DNA of 64,000 nucleotides from Paenibacillus sp. KS-LC4 (GCF_036894955.1 NZ_CP145905.1:4792501-4856500), one strand, 5' to 3'; shown: positions 25,386-34,203, counted from the stretch's first letter. The notes: generated by a model not told the origin, from the letters alone. Translations and numbers: made by a program.

Positions 25386-25400
25386 CTATCTATAAGATAG
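25386..25400. promoter_or_regulatory. Inverted repeat in the ccpN 5' region
   Basis: CTATCT-ATA-AGATAG is a perfect 15-bp inverted repeat about 30 bases before the proposed ccpN start. It could be an autoregulatory operator or a small leader hairpin; nothing in the sequence decides between these. Confidence 0.35.
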
Positions 25401-25589
25401 TCATCATATTAAATGGTCTTTATCCGCAATTAATATAACACATATAAATATAATGCACAATATATAAGACGGCATAATGCTATTAGTGTTTCTGATAAAG
25501 GATGAAAGAGAAGTATATAATGCTCATTAATCCTCTTTTTCGAAAAATGACCTGCTGTTTGCTCGCTCCATCTTGCTGTTGAAATATGT

Positions 25590-25632
25590 ATAAAAAAACG
25601 CAGGCTACCGAAAAATATCGGCAGCCTGCATC
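25590..25632 (-). terminator. Rho-independent terminator of pepF
   Basis: GCAGGCT and CCGA pair with TCGG and AGCCTGC on the minus strand, followed by TTTTTTT. It begins directly after the pepF stop codon. Confidence 0.85.
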
Positions 25633-25634
25633 AT

Positions 25635-27419
25635 TTATTCCTCCGTCATCTCCAAAAACAGCTTCACATCGGCAGTCGTCAAAGCGACCGCTTCACGCCA
25701 GAAATCCGGCTCCTCCAGGTTGACGCCCAAATGCTTCTGCGCCAAATCCTCAACCGTCATGCGGCCGGTATCTTGCAGCAGCGCCACGTAGCGATCCGCA
25801 AAGGCTGCCCCTTCCTTCACTGCCCGTGCGTAAATACCTGCACTGAACAAGTAGCCGAACGTATACGGGAAGTTGTAGAAAGGCACATCCGTGAAGTAGA
25901 AATGCAGCTTCGATGCCCAGAACAGTGGATGCACCTGTCCAAATGCGCCGCAGAATGCTTCACGCTGCGCTTCCTCCATCAGCTTGTTCAGCTCTTCCAC
26001 AGTCAGCATGCCTTCGGCACGGCGCTCATAGAAGCGCGTCTCGAATAAAAACCGCGCATGGATATCCATGAAAAAGGACACCGCACTGCTCAATTTTTCT
26101 TCCAGCAGAGCGATTTTCTCATCCTTGCCCACAGCAGCCTTTAGCGCGGAATCCGATACGATCAGCTCTGCGAACGTTGAAGCTGTTTCTGCCACATTCA
26201 TCGCATATTCCTGCGAGTAGGCTGGCAAGTCATTCATAACATGCTGATGATAAGCATGCCCCAGCTCATGCGCAAGTGTCGACACATTCGAGGCAGTACC
26301 CGAATACGTCATAAAGATTCTTGTCTCTTTGCTTTTCGGCAATGATGTACAGAAGCCGCCCGGACGCTTGCCTGGACGATCCTCAACCTCGATCCATTGG
26401 TCAACAAAGGCTTTTTCCGAAAAAGCGGCCAGCTCGGGGCTGAACTTCGCAAACTGCTCTAAAATTTGCGCCGCGCCCTCATCATAGCTGACAACCTTCT
26501 CCGCCGTACCGATGGACGCATACATGTCGTGCCAATCCATTTGCTCGACACCGAGCAGCTTTGCCTTGCGCTGCATATATTTAACCAGCTCCGGCTTGCC
26601 CTCATTGATCGCCGACCACATGGCCCCGATCGTCTTCTCGCTCATCCGGTTCATTTGCAGCGGCTCCTTGAGCGCCGACTCCCAGCCACGCTTGCCATAC
26701 AATTTCAGGCGGAAGCCCGAAATTCGGTTCAAGGCGTCTGCGCACAGATCAGCCTGCTCGCCCCATTCCCGTTCCCACTCGGCAAAAGCCGCCTGCCGCA
26801 CTGTACGATCGCTAGCTGAAAGCTTATTAAACATCTGTCCTGCCGAAAGCTCGCGCTTCACGCCATCTGCATCGACATCATTAAATTTCGCCCGCGAAAC
26901 GACGAGATTGTACAAATCTCCCCAGCCATGATAGCCGTCTACCGCCATATCCTCGATTAAAGACTCCAGCTCCGGAGACAGCTTCTCCTTGGCCTGCTCG
27001 CGGCGCTCCGTCAAGCTGAATGCAATCTCAGCTGCTGCCCCTTCGCTGATCCACGCTGCCCAGCTGGCATCGTCCACATTCCGCAGCACATTGTCGTAGC
27101 GCGTCAGCGCGCCCTGGAAAGCCGCATTCAATGTTTTAATGCGATCATTCAGAGCCGTTGCCGCCTTATCCTTCATATTTTGCGCGGTCAAGCAAGCTAC
27201 GAATGAATCCGACTGGCGCATCCGCAGCAAAACTGACTGCACGAGCTCCGTCACCTTGTTTAAATATGCAGCTCCCTCCTGCGGTGCTGCAAGCAGCTCC
27301 TCAAGCTCAGACAGCTCCTCCTGCACCGCAGCCAGCTCCGCTGCAAAAGCCTCCGAGCCTGCTCCTCCTGCATAAATAGAATCCAAATTCCATGTTAATG
27401 AATAATGCCCAACTGACAT
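25635..27419 (-). CDS. pepF: Oligoendopeptidase F family metallopeptidase (M3)
   Basis: The 594-residue cytosolic protease has the zinc motif HELGHAYH (HExxH) near residue 385, with the downstream Glu in NVAETASTFAE. Its N-terminal half carries the YDNVLRNVDDA and MAVDGYHGWGDLYNL segments of the PepF/M3B group. It cleaves short oligopeptides. The ATG at 27419 follows a GAGAGGAG site. The neighbourhood (pepF, truncated globin, nadF-type kinase) echoes the B. subtilis yjbG-yjbN order. It is a single-gene unit with a strong terminator. Confidence 0.92.
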   Translation of the reverse strand: MSVGHYSLTWNLDSIYAGGAGSEAFAAELAAVQEELSELEELLAAPQEGAAYLNKVTELVQSVLLRMRQSDSFVACLTAQNMKDKAATALNDRIKTLNAAFQGALTRYDNVLRNVDDASWAAWISEGAAAEIAFSLTERREQAKEKLSPELESLIEDMAVDGYHGWGDLYNLVVSRAKFNDVDADGVKRELSAGQMFNKLSASDRTVRQAAFAEWEREWGEQADLCADALNRISGFRLKLYGKRGWESALKEPLQMNRMSEKTIGAMWSAINEGKPELVKYMQRKAKLLGVEQMDWHDMYASIGTAEKVVSYDEGAAQILEQFAKFSPELAAFSEKAFVDQWIEVEDRPGKRPGGFCTSLPKSKETRIFMTYSGTASNVSTLAHELGHAYHQHVMNDLPAYSQEYAMNVAETASTFAELIVSDSALKAAVGKDEKIALLEEKLSSAVSFFMDIHARFLFETRFYERRAEGMLTVEELNKLMEEAQREAFCGAFGQVHPLFWASKLHFYFTDVPFYNFPYTFGYLFSAGIYARAVKEGAAFADRYVALLQDTGRMTVEDLAQKHLGVNLEEPDFWREAVALTTADVKLFLEMTEE

Positions 27420-27610
27420 TCGCCTATCTCCTCTCCTTGCCTTGCCTTGCCCAATCATTTTTAATAAAAAATCTACCAAGGTGAAACGGCTGTCGCCGCC
27501 CTTCTGTGGCAAAACTGTCGCCTCGCGATGAAATATAAGCCTATTTATAGATGTGGAACTTACAATTGCTTATATTTCTCTAAAAAGCACCCGCAAGCTT
27601 CGCTTTTCAT

Positions 27611-27639
27611 TTGCGCATTCTCCATAGGCGGTGTATAAC
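27611..27639 (+). promoter_or_regulatory. Promoter of the YycC-like gene
   Basis: TTGCGC (27611-27616), a 17-base spacer and TATAAC (27634-27639) precede the 27671 start by about 30 bases, consistent with a vegetative promoter. Confidence 0.5.
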
Positions 27640-27670
27640 TTAATTATATACAGATTGGAGGATTTCTACC

Positions 27671-27871
27671 ATGTCCCAGCCTTTACAAATTTCAGCGGAT
27701 ACCGCAATCAAGCTGTCCAAGCAGCTCGGCATACCGATTGAACACTTAATGCATATGCCAAAGCACATTTTACTGCAAAAGCTCGGGGAGCTCGCCAAAG
27801 CCGAAGCCCAAGGGAGTGCGGCCACTGCAAACCCATCTGAGGATGAAGCTTCAGGAGACAAGCCTGTATGA
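27671..27871 (+). CDS. YycC-like small protein
   Basis: The 66-residue protein reads PLQISADTAIKLSKQLGIPIEHLMHMPKHILLQK, close to what I recall of the B. subtilis YycC family, whose function is unknown. The helical N-terminal 45 residues are followed by an acidic, alanine-rich tail. GGAGG stands ahead of the ATG. Its last codons overlap the next gene by four bases (ATGA), so the two are translated together. Confidence 0.75.
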   Translation: MSQPLQISADTAIKLSKQLGIPIEHLMHMPKHILLQKLGELAKAEAQGSAATANPSEDEASGDKPV

Positions 27872-28110
27872 TTCCGTTTGAGAACACCTGGCCCTACGAC
27901 ATCATTATGAGCGACATCTATGTACATGCTTGTCCGTTTTGCCAGACCAGCAATGTGTTACTCCCGATTCGTCCCAAGGAAATTCCGCTCATTCAGCAAG
28001 GCAAAAAAAAGCTGCTGGTCTTTCCCTGCTGTCACAGCCGAATAACGATCATTGATGTAGATGGCGACTATTTGCTGGCAACTGAGCGCTTGCGCAAGCT
28101 CGGCAGCTAA
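27868..28110 (+). CDS. Small cysteine-containing protein of unknown function
   Basis: This 80-residue protein has CPFC near residue 22 and a CC pair near 54, a layout that could hold one zinc ion (CxxC plus CC/H). No transmembrane segment or signal peptide is seen. It overlaps the YycC-like gene by four bases, so they probably act together. I do not recognise a named family. Confidence 0.65.
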   Translation: MIPFENTWPYDIIMSDIYVHACPFCQTSNVLLPIRPKEIPLIQQGKKKLLVFPCCHSRITIIDVDGDYLLATERLRKLGS

Positions 28111-28226
28111 GCAGGCAGCGCAGACAAGCCTTTTTTGAAAAATAGAGCGCCTGTCCCTTGTCTAAAGCCTCCTGCTCCCGTTCAACTAAATCAGGCCAGC
28201 AGGCAGCTGCCCGCTGGCCTCACAGC

Positions 28227-28281
28227 ACAAAAAAAGAAGCTTCCGCACCCGCTGCTTACAGCGTAAATGCGAAAGCTTCTA
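28227..28281 (-). terminator. Terminator of the globin-DUF2225 operon
   Basis: AGAAGCTT-CGCA pairs with TGCG-AAGCTTCT on the minus strand and is followed by TTTTTT. It lies about 35 bases past the DUF2225 stop codon and may also serve the convergent small genes. Confidence 0.75.
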
Positions 28282-28315
28282 TATTTGTACCAGTCTGCTT
28301 CATGCCTAATTCGTA

Positions 28316-29023
28316 TTAAGCAGATGTCAGTTCGCCATGCAGCTCTTGCTCCAGCATTTTGCTCGTTTCGAGCTCCTCGCGAATGAGCTGCCATTGCTCG
28401 CGGCTTGCCCGTATCATCGCAGCATCCATAATACGCTTGTCATTCACGATGCGCGAGAACCAGCGCACAGCCTCAGCACGTTCGCCGATGCGTCTGTTCA
28501 GCTCACCAATCAAATACATCAGCTTGGCGCCATTAAGCTCCGCGCCTTCCCCTTCAAAAACTCTTAAATAAGCTTGCAGCGCAAATCTTAAAAACCGCTG
28601 CTCTTCGGCGTGGTTGCTTTCATAGCGGTACAACCATGCAATGTGATGCAAAATGCCAGCGATAACACGCTGGGACTCCCCCACCGATTGGGCCGACAAC
28701 AGCGCCAGCTTGTATGCAGCCATAGCCTCTTGAAGTGTACGCTCGCCGCTAAATTCACGTACAGCCCAGCGCGAGCCGATATTTTCATAATAGCTCATCT
28801 TCTGTTTATCGCTCAGCCGTTCGGTGCCATTCTCCGTTGACGCATAGCCACATGTTGGGCATACGCGAACGACATAATAATCGGGATTAATATCCGCTTT
28901 ATAATATCCGCAGAAGTCTGTGTCTGACTTCACCGCTCTCTTAAAACTAGGACGCACGCGCGAGGTTAGAAAGCTTGTCTCACAGCAAATGCATTGTACT
29001 TTCGTTTCGTATAGCGGCTCCAT
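28316..29023 (-). CDS. DUF2225 family protein
   Basis: The 235-residue protein has two N-terminal cysteine pairs, CICC near residue 12 and CPTC near 55, likely a zinc-binding module. A helical TPR-like remainder follows (AAYKLALLSAQ, HHIAWLYRYE, LIGELNRRIGERAEAVRWFSRIV). This is the layout of DUF2225, found across Firmicutes and of unknown function. It begins 14 bases after the globin gene stops and shares its promoter and terminator. I chose the ATG at 29023 over a GTG three codons earlier, which sits too close to the AGGAG site. Confidence 0.8.
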   Translation of the reverse strand: MEPLYETKVQCICCETSFLTSRVRPSFKRAVKSDTDFCGYYKADINPDYYVVRVCPTCGYASTENGTERLSDKQKMSYYENIGSRWAVREFSGERTLQEAMAAYKLALLSAQSVGESQRVIAGILHHIAWLYRYESNHAEEQRFLRFALQAYLRVFEGEGAELNGAKLMYLIGELNRRIGERAEAVRWFSRIVNDKRIMDAAMIRASREQWQLIREELETSKMLEQELHGELTSA

Positions 29024-29037
29024 ACAGATCACTTCTC

Positions 29038-29424
29038 CTATTCCGGTGTGTTTACAAAATGATGGGCAGGTCCTGAAAGTCTTTCAATTACAAATTGTCT
29101 TAGCTCGTCCTCAATGCCTACTTCCTGAAGCGCTCTGTTCATACAATCCAGCCAAGCCTCAGCACGCTTTGGCGTAATCTCGAAAGGCATATGCCGAGCA
29201 CGCATCATCGGATGGCCGAAAGCATCGGAAAACAACGTTGGCCCTCCAAAAAACTGGGTGAGAAACATGTGCTGCTTCTCCATAACCGGATTAATATCTT
29301 CCGGAAACAGCGGACCAAGAAGGGGATGAGCCTGCACCTTCGGGTAAAATGCTTCCACAATAAGTCTTAAAGACCTATCTCCTCCAAGTGCTTCATAGAG
29401 GCTTATATTCCTATTCATCGTCAT
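29038..29424 (-). CDS. Truncated (2-over-2) hemoglobin, group II
   Basis: This 128-residue heme protein has the YEALGG start of truncated globins. The B-helix reads AFYPKVQAHPLLGPLFP, and PMMRARHMPFEIT holds the proximal His. The group II Trp is in AEAWLDCMNRAL near residue 93. Homologues bind oxygen or nitric oxide and protect against nitrosative stress. It corresponds to B. subtilis yjbI by neighbourhood (pepF nearby, nadF-type kinase downstream). The ATG at 29424 has GGAG six bases upstream. Confidence 0.92.
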   Translation of the reverse strand: MTMNRNISLYEALGGDRSLRLIVEAFYPKVQAHPLLGPLFPEDINPVMEKQHMFLTQFFGGPTLFSDAFGHPMMRARHMPFEITPKRAEAWLDCMNRALQEVGIEDELRQFVIERLSGPAHHFVNTPE

Positions 29425-29452
29425 TTTCAGCTCCAATTAGTAGGTATTTAGT

Positions 29453-29481
29453 ATTATAACACAGAAAAATTTGGCTGTCTC
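29453..29481 (-). promoter_or_regulatory. Promoter of the globin-DUF2225 operon
   Basis: On the minus strand an extended -10, TGTTATAAT (TATAAT at 29458-29453), is preceded at 17 bases by GAGACA, a weak -35. It is about 30 bases before the globin start. Confidence 0.5.
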
Positions 29482-29853
29482 CACCATTTTGCCTCGTATC
29501 ACCCTCCTTCTGGACCCTTCGTCCCGGTTCGTTCTGAGCCATAAGCCTATTATAATATAATTAAGCTTGTTTTTAATTTGTATCCGCCCTTAAAAAGCGG
29601 CGAATTCGTGATTAATCAGACGTTTTTTGGATAGCTTGCTCGCTCATTTTTAAGAGCCTCACTACAAAGTCAATGAAGCAGGCAGCACAAAAAAAGACAG
29701 CGCTGCGCTTAACAAGCAGCCGTACTGCCTTTTTCCCGACTCTACATGCCTTATACAGCTCGAATGATGCATCGCTGTGTGGACTCGGCATCGCAGTCGC
29801 ACCTTTGCGCTTTATTTGCTGAATGCTCCGTTCAGATTCCAGCCTCCAATGCA

Positions 29854-29887
29854 TGAAAAAAGTCCCGCATATGGCTATGCGGGCTCT
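29854..29887 (-). terminator. Terminator of the 32-residue membrane peptide gene
   Basis: AGCCCGCATA and TATGCGGGA pair around GCCA on the minus strand and are followed by CTTTTTT. It starts about 20 bases after the small gene stops. Confidence 0.8.
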
Positions 29888-29908
29888 TGTAAAAGTATAG
29901 GGGTTAGA

Positions 29909-30007
29909 TTAGTGGTAGCCTTCGTAGTCCTCTTCTCCTGGTGCTGTAAGCGATTCCCTAATTACATAGACGAAAGCACAGACGAGGATGCCAGCGATTA
30001 TACTCAT
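29909..30007 (-). CDS. 32-residue single-pass membrane peptide
   Basis: The frame reads MSIIAGILVCAFVYVIRESL followed by an acidic tail ending in EGYH. A hydrophobic helix spans residues 3-16. GGAGTGATGAG stands just upstream of the ATG, and a strong terminator follows about 20 bases after the stop, so this looks like a genuine single-gene unit. It is too short for standard gene finders, and no family is recognised. A charged C-terminal tail after one membrane helix is common among small sporulation and stress peptides, but that is only an analogy. Confidence 0.6.
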   Translation of the reverse strand: MSIIAGILVCAFVYVIRESLTAPGEEDYEGYH

Positions 30008-30260
30008 TCTCATCACTCCAAGCATTCAAAGGTAATTCCATTGTACCATAAAATAATCCCGCGTCTACCCTTTTTGCAAGCGTTTTCTTTTTGGAACTGA
30101 AAATATTTTTATAGGCTTATCCTCCTTTGCAAGTGATGGATGTCCTAGTTTCTGCATAAAGATGATAAAAGGACTTCTTCTAGGACTACGGGCTGCTTGC
30201 CTATTTGCCGGGACAAGTCCCTTTGACTAGGATGTGCCATTTTGAGGGGAGGACTTGACC

Positions 30261-31442
30261 ATGCTGCGCACGCTCTCACATCCTGCTGCCTTAACGGGCT
30301 TAGCCGCTGTTTTCCTCACCTTGCTAATGGCCGTATTTCCCAATGAGGCGCTTGCATCTGCCCTTAGGGGCTTAACGATATGGTGGCAGGTGCTGTTTCC
30401 TGCCCTTTTCCCCTTCTTCGTCATTTCTGAGCTGCTGCTTGGCTTCGGCATCGTCCATTTTTTCGGCAAGCTGCTGGACCCGCTCATGCGCCCGCTGTTT
30501 AAGCTTCCAGGCATTGGAAGCTTCGTAGTAGCAATGGGTTATATTTCCGGCTACCCGGTCGGGGCAAGGCTAACCGCTCAGCTTCATGAGCAGGGGCTCA
30601 TCAACCGCACAGAGGGAGAACGCCTTGTCGCCTTCACAACGACATCCGATCCCATCTTCCTCATCGGCGCCGTATCCGTAGGCTTCTTCCACAATGTTGC
30701 CTTAGCGCCTGTGCTCGCCGCCGCCCATTATGGCGGCGCGTTCATCATCGGTCTGCTCATGCGCTTCCACGACCCGTCTGCGCCGATTACCGAATCACGA
30801 CGCAGCAGCGGTCTGAATGCGTCCAACATAAAGCCCAGCTCGGCATACCATCAACCGCTGCCTATAACAACCGCTTCGCAGCACTTGAAGCACTCACAGC
30901 ACTTGAAGCATCCAAAGCACTTGCAGCATCCACGCTCCCTCCGCCGTACTCGCCTTGCAGAAGCGCTGAAGGCGATGCATGAGGCACGACTGCTCGACGG
31001 ACGAAGCCTCGGCCAACTGCTTCAGGAGGCGATTCAATCCGCACTGCGGCTCATGATCGTCGTCGGCGGCCTCGTTGTTTTTTTCTCCGTCATTATGGAG
31101 TTGCTGACATCAGCTGGCCTGATTACTATGCTTGCTGCCATGCTGCGGCAGCTGTTCGAGCTGGTTGGGCTTTCACCCGCCCTCGCCGATGCCGCCATCT
31201 TCGGCCTGTTCGAAGTTACGCTGGGCGCCCGCGCCGCAGGTGAAGCTGGCACTGGCCTGCTGCATCAAACGGCTATCGCAGCCTGGGTGCTGTCATGGGG
31301 AGGCTTATCCGTCCACGCTCAGGTAGCCAGCCTCGTTAGCAAAACCGCTATGCGCTACAAGCCGCTTATGCTGGCAAGACTGCTGCACGGTTTTATCGCA
31401 TTTGGGCTCGTTTATGCGTTATGGGGATGGCTCGGGCCCTAA
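30261..31442 (+). CDS. ylbJ: Sporulation integral membrane protein YlbJ
   Basis: The 393-residue polytopic protein matches YlbJ. WWQVLFPALFPFFVISELLLGFG sits near residue 40, YISGYPVGARLTAQL near 92, and TTSDPIFLIGAVSVGFF near 127. YlbJ is a sigma-E product needed for spore cortex formation. Between the two hydrophobic halves, around residues 190-235, lies a cytosolic-type insertion with a His-rich tandem repeat (QHLKH/SQHLKH/PKHLQH). The ATG at 30261 is eight bases after GGAGG. A nucleoside-gate type transport fold is likely; the substrate is unknown. Confidence 0.88.
   Translation: MLRTLSHPAALTGLAAVFLTLLMAVFPNEALASALRGLTIWWQVLFPALFPFFVISELLLGFGIVHFFGKLLDPLMRPLFKLPGIGSFVVAMGYISGYPVGARLTAQLHEQGLINRTEGERLVAFTTTSDPIFLIGAVSVGFFHNVALAPVLAAAHYGGAFIIGLLMRFHDPSAPITESRRSSGLNASNIKPSSAYHQPLPITTASQHLKHSQHLKHPKHLQHPRSLRRTRLAEALKAMHEARLLDGRSLGQLLQEAIQSALRLMIVVGGLVVFFSVIMELLTSAGLITMLAAMLRQLFELVGLSPALADAAIFGLFEVTLGARAAGEAGTGLLHQTAIAAWVLSWGGLSVHAQVASLVSKTAMRYKPLMLARLLHGFIAFGLVYALWGWLGP
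30876..30937 (+). repeat. 18-bp tandem repeat inside ylbJ
   Basis: About three copies of an 18-bp unit, AGCACTTGAAGCACTCAC-like, encode QHLKHS, QHLKHP and KHLQHP. The unit keeps the frame, so copy number changes would lengthen or shorten the loop without breaking the gene. Confidence 0.7.
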
Positions 31443-31549
31443 TCCCCCGATTTATCGGATGAAATGTGCTGCGCACATTGAATTTACGGCTGTATTCCGA
31501 TATCATTTAAGGGAACGTAACCAGAAGATTTGAAAAGGGGCTGCATTCC

Positions 31550-32347
31550 TTGAAATATGCCGTTATCGACAGAGGCGATTCCTTATCCCAGTCACTGGCG
31601 GAACAGTTCCATACGCTCGCGGCGAAGCGCGGCTTCAACCGAAATGACGATGCTCCTGAAATTGTCGTTTCCATAGGCGGAGACGGCACGCTGCTACAGG
31701 CTTTTCACAAATATGTTGACCGCATTATGGATGTCGCCTTTGTAGGGGTACATACCGGACATTTGGGCTTTTATGCCGACTGGCAAAAAAATGAGCTGCC
31801 CGAGCTCGTCGCTTTAATGGCCGAGAAGGAGCTTAGCATCGTCCGCTATCCGCTCGCGGAAATCGAGGTCGAGACGACCGAGGGAAAATTTCATTATATG
31901 GCGCTGAACGAGTTCACGCTTAAAGGGGTGGACGGCACGCTCGTCGCTCAAATCAATGTCAATGATGAGCCCTTCGAAATGTTCCGTGGCGATGGCATCG
32001 TTATTTCGACGCCTTCAGGCAGTACGGCCTATAACAAGAGCGTCGGGGGCGCTATCGTCCATCCGTCCATTGCCTCGATACAAATTGCTGAGATTGCTTC
32101 CATTAACAACCGCGTTTTTCGGACGCTGGGCTCGTCGCTGCTGCTGCCGCAGCATCACCACTGCGACATTATCTCGAAGAAAAATCAGCGGATGCAGCTG
32201 ACCATCGACCAGCTCAGCATATTGCGCAGCGACATTTTATCCATACGCTGCAATGTGTCCAGCCGCAAGGTCAGCTTCGCCCGCTATCGCCCATTTCCGT
32301 TCTGGAACCGCGTACGCGATGCCTTCGTGGATATGCACGAGGTTTAA
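31550..32347 (+). CDS. nadK: NAD kinase
   Basis: This 265-residue protein has the GGDGTLL motif near residue 45. It also carries HTGHLGFYADW, the LNEFTLKG region, and GDGIVISTPSGSTAYNKSVGGAIVHP near 145, all typical of NAD kinases. It phosphorylates NAD to NADP. The start is TTG with AAAGGGG nine bases upstream; no ATG aligns with the family N-terminus. Size and neighbours (globin, pepF) suggest the NadF rather than the YtdI paralogue. Confidence 0.94.
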   Translation: MKYAVIDRGDSLSQSLAEQFHTLAAKRGFNRNDDAPEIVVSIGGDGTLLQAFHKYVDRIMDVAFVGVHTGHLGFYADWQKNELPELVALMAEKELSIVRYPLAEIEVETTEGKFHYMALNEFTLKGVDGTLVAQINVNDEPFEMFRGDGIVISTPSGSTAYNKSVGGAIVHPSIASIQIAEIASINNRVFRTLGSSLLLPQHHHCDIISKKNQRMQLTIDQLSILRSDILSIRCNVSSRKVSFARYRPFPFWNRVRDAFVDMHEV

Positions 32348-32412
32348 AGCAGCGCAAATTCCGCTCAAAGAGCTGCCCTTCTCGGTCAATAAGCAGCTCT
32401 TTTGATACAACT

Positions 32413-32453
32413 ACAAAAGAAGAACCCTCGCTACGGTGAGGGTTCTTCTTGCC
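32413..32453. terminator. Bidirectional terminator between nadK and yutD
   Basis: AAGAAGAACCCTC pairs with GAGGGTTCTTCTT around GCTACGGT. The A-rich left side and T-rich right side allow it to serve both convergent genes. Confidence 0.85.
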
Positions 32454-32475
32454 GTTATGACATCCTGTCATCTGC

Positions 32476-33258
32476 TTATTCCGCTGTTGGCTCGGAATGA
32501 TTCGGTTTAGGCGGGCGGTTGTTTTTGCCGCGATATGGCGATTTCTGGCGCTGCGGCTGGGCCGGCACCCCTTCATTGCTTTCAGCGGAAGCTGCAATTT
32601 CCTTGCTTGCCGCAAGTCCTCTTGACGGCTTCTTGCCGCCGCTGCGATCTGTACGCTCTCCGCTCCCGTTACTGCCGCCATTCGGCCGATAGCTGCGACG
32701 ATCACGCTGCTTGCCACCGCTGCGCTGCGCAGAGTCCTCGCTGCGATTGCCGGAGCTCCCGCGCGAAGTATGGCTCTGACCTTGCTGGCCTTGCTTCTGA
32801 ACCTGATTCAGCGCACGTGCTTCACCAGAAGGCTTGGCTGCCGGAGCAGCCGCCTGCACGAGGTCATCCTCCTCCTGCCCAGCCGATTGAAAAGCTTCCT
32901 CCAGCGCCATGAACAGCTTGTCATTGAGATCAGCTGTCAGTGCATCCTCCTCGTCCACTTCCTCAAACTCGGGAGACTGCTTCACGCTTCCGGTCTTCTC
33001 CAGCACAAAGTAAGGGCAGCCGAAGTTACAATATTCATTAATGTAATCCGATGCATAGGAAAACATCGTATCACGAGTTGACTTCATATGATTGTCTTTG
33101 AAAAAACCTTTCAGGCGCAGCTGACTATAACCCCAGTCGCCCACAATATAATCATACCGCTCCAGCACCTCGCTGTAGCGGGCACGAAAGGCCTCTTGAT
33201 TCCAGCCATTTCTGTTCTCATGAACAAGCTCATAAATTTTACCACCGATTTGAATCAA
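32476..33258 (-). CDS. yutD: YutD family protein with long basic, low-complexity tail
   Basis: The first 100 or so residues match YutD, including RYDYIVGDWGYSQLRLKGFF, INEYCNFGCPYFVLEK. B. subtilis YutD is about 100 residues, whereas this protein has 260. The extra part is an acidic linker followed by about 110 residues rich in Gln, Arg, Ser and Gly (SYRPNGGSNGSG, NNRPPKPNHSE), resembling intrinsically disordered RNA-binding tails. It sits next to lipA as in Bacillus. Function is unknown; a ribosome or RNA association is only a guess. Confidence 0.85.
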   Translation of the reverse strand: MIQIGGKIYELVHENRNGWNQEAFRARYSEVLERYDYIVGDWGYSQLRLKGFFKDNHMKSTRDTMFSYASDYINEYCNFGCPYFVLEKTGSVKQSPEFEEVDEEDALTADLNDKLFMALEEAFQSAGQEEDDLVQAAAPAAKPSGEARALNQVQKQGQQGQSHTSRGSSGNRSEDSAQRSGGKQRDRRSYRPNGGSNGSGERTDRSGGKKPSRGLAASKEIAASAESNEGVPAQPQRQKSPYRGKNNRPPKPNHSEPTAE

Positions 33259-33294
33259 GACGACTTCCCACCTCTCGAAGCTTCAGTTCAAGCC

Positions 33295-34203
33295 TTATAC
33301 GCTGCTCAGCTCGCGCTCTTCAGCGGCGGCAGCAGAATCTGTCTGCTCATGCGCATGATAGGAGCTGCGAACGAGCGGGCCGGACTCAACATGCCGGAAT
33401 CCACGCTTCAGTCCTTCTTCCTTCAACGCGGCAAATTCATCGGGATGCACGTAACGAACGAGCGGCAAATGATTTGGCGTTGGCTGCAAGTATTGGCCTA
33501 AGGTCAAAATGTTGCAATCCACCGCACGCAAATCATCCATTGTTTTCAAAATTTCTTCAAACGTTTCGCCAAGACCTAGCATAATGCTCGATTTTGTCGG
33601 AATCTTTGGATTCATTGCTTTCGCGCGTTTAAGAAGCTCCAGAGAACGGGCATATTTGGCCCGGGCGCGCACGCGGTCAGAAAGCCGCTCCACCGTTTCA
33701 ATATTATGGTTCAAAATATCAGGCTTCGCATCCATAACCACTTGAAGCGCAGCTTCATTACCAAGGAAATCTGGAATGAGCACTTCAACGCGGCAAAACA
33801 TAAGACGCTCGCGAATCGCTTGAACCGTTGCGGCGAAAATTGAGGCACCGCCATCCTTCAAATCATCGCGTGCAACGGACGTTACAACACAGTGACGCAA
33901 TCCCATTTGCTCCGCTGCTTCAGCAACGCGTTCCGGCTCCTGTGTATCAAGCTCTGTTGGCATTCCCGTCTTCACCGCACAGAAGCGGCAAGCCCGTGTA
34001 CAAATGTCACCTAATATCATAAAGGTTGCTGTACGATTCGCCCAGCATTCATAAATATTTGGACAGCGCGCTTCCTCGCATACCGTATGCAGCGTCTTGG
34101 TGCGCATCATGTCTTTAATTTCGGCATAATTGCCGTCAGTCGTTAATTTAATGCGAAGCCAATCCGGCTTCGGCAGTTTTTCTGTTTGTTTGGTTGGTTT
34201 CAT
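33295..34203 (-). CDS. lipA: Lipoyl synthase
   Basis: The 302-residue radical SAM enzyme inserts two sulfurs into octanoyl groups on carrier proteins. The auxiliary cluster ligands are Cys42, Cys47 and Cys53 (CEEARCPNIYEC). The SAM cluster motif is CTRACRFC with Cys68, Cys72 and Cys75. HNIETVERL and the C-terminal ESGPLVRSSYHA, which supplies the sacrificial-cluster Ser, complete the family pattern. The gene is divergent from the lytH-like gene, as lipA and lytH are adjacent in B. subtilis. Confidence 0.97.
   Translation of the reverse strand: MKPTKQTEKLPKPDWLRIKLTTDGNYAEIKDMMRTKTLHTVCEEARCPNIYECWANRTATFMILGDICTRACRFCAVKTGMPTELDTQEPERVAEAAEQMGLRHCVVTSVARDDLKDGGASIFAATVQAIRERLMFCRVEVLIPDFLGNEAALQVVMDAKPDILNHNIETVERLSDRVRARAKYARSLELLKRAKAMNPKIPTKSSIMLGLGETFEEILKTMDDLRAVDCNILTLGQYLQPTPNHLPLVRYVHPDEFAALKEEGLKRGFRHVESGPLVRSSYHAHEQTDSAAAAEERELSSV

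Noticed and set aside
29612..29854. 80-residue open frame on the minus strand
   Set aside because: It spans a terminator hairpin and T-rich tract, has no convincing ribosome binding site and reads through a terminator of the small gene upstream.
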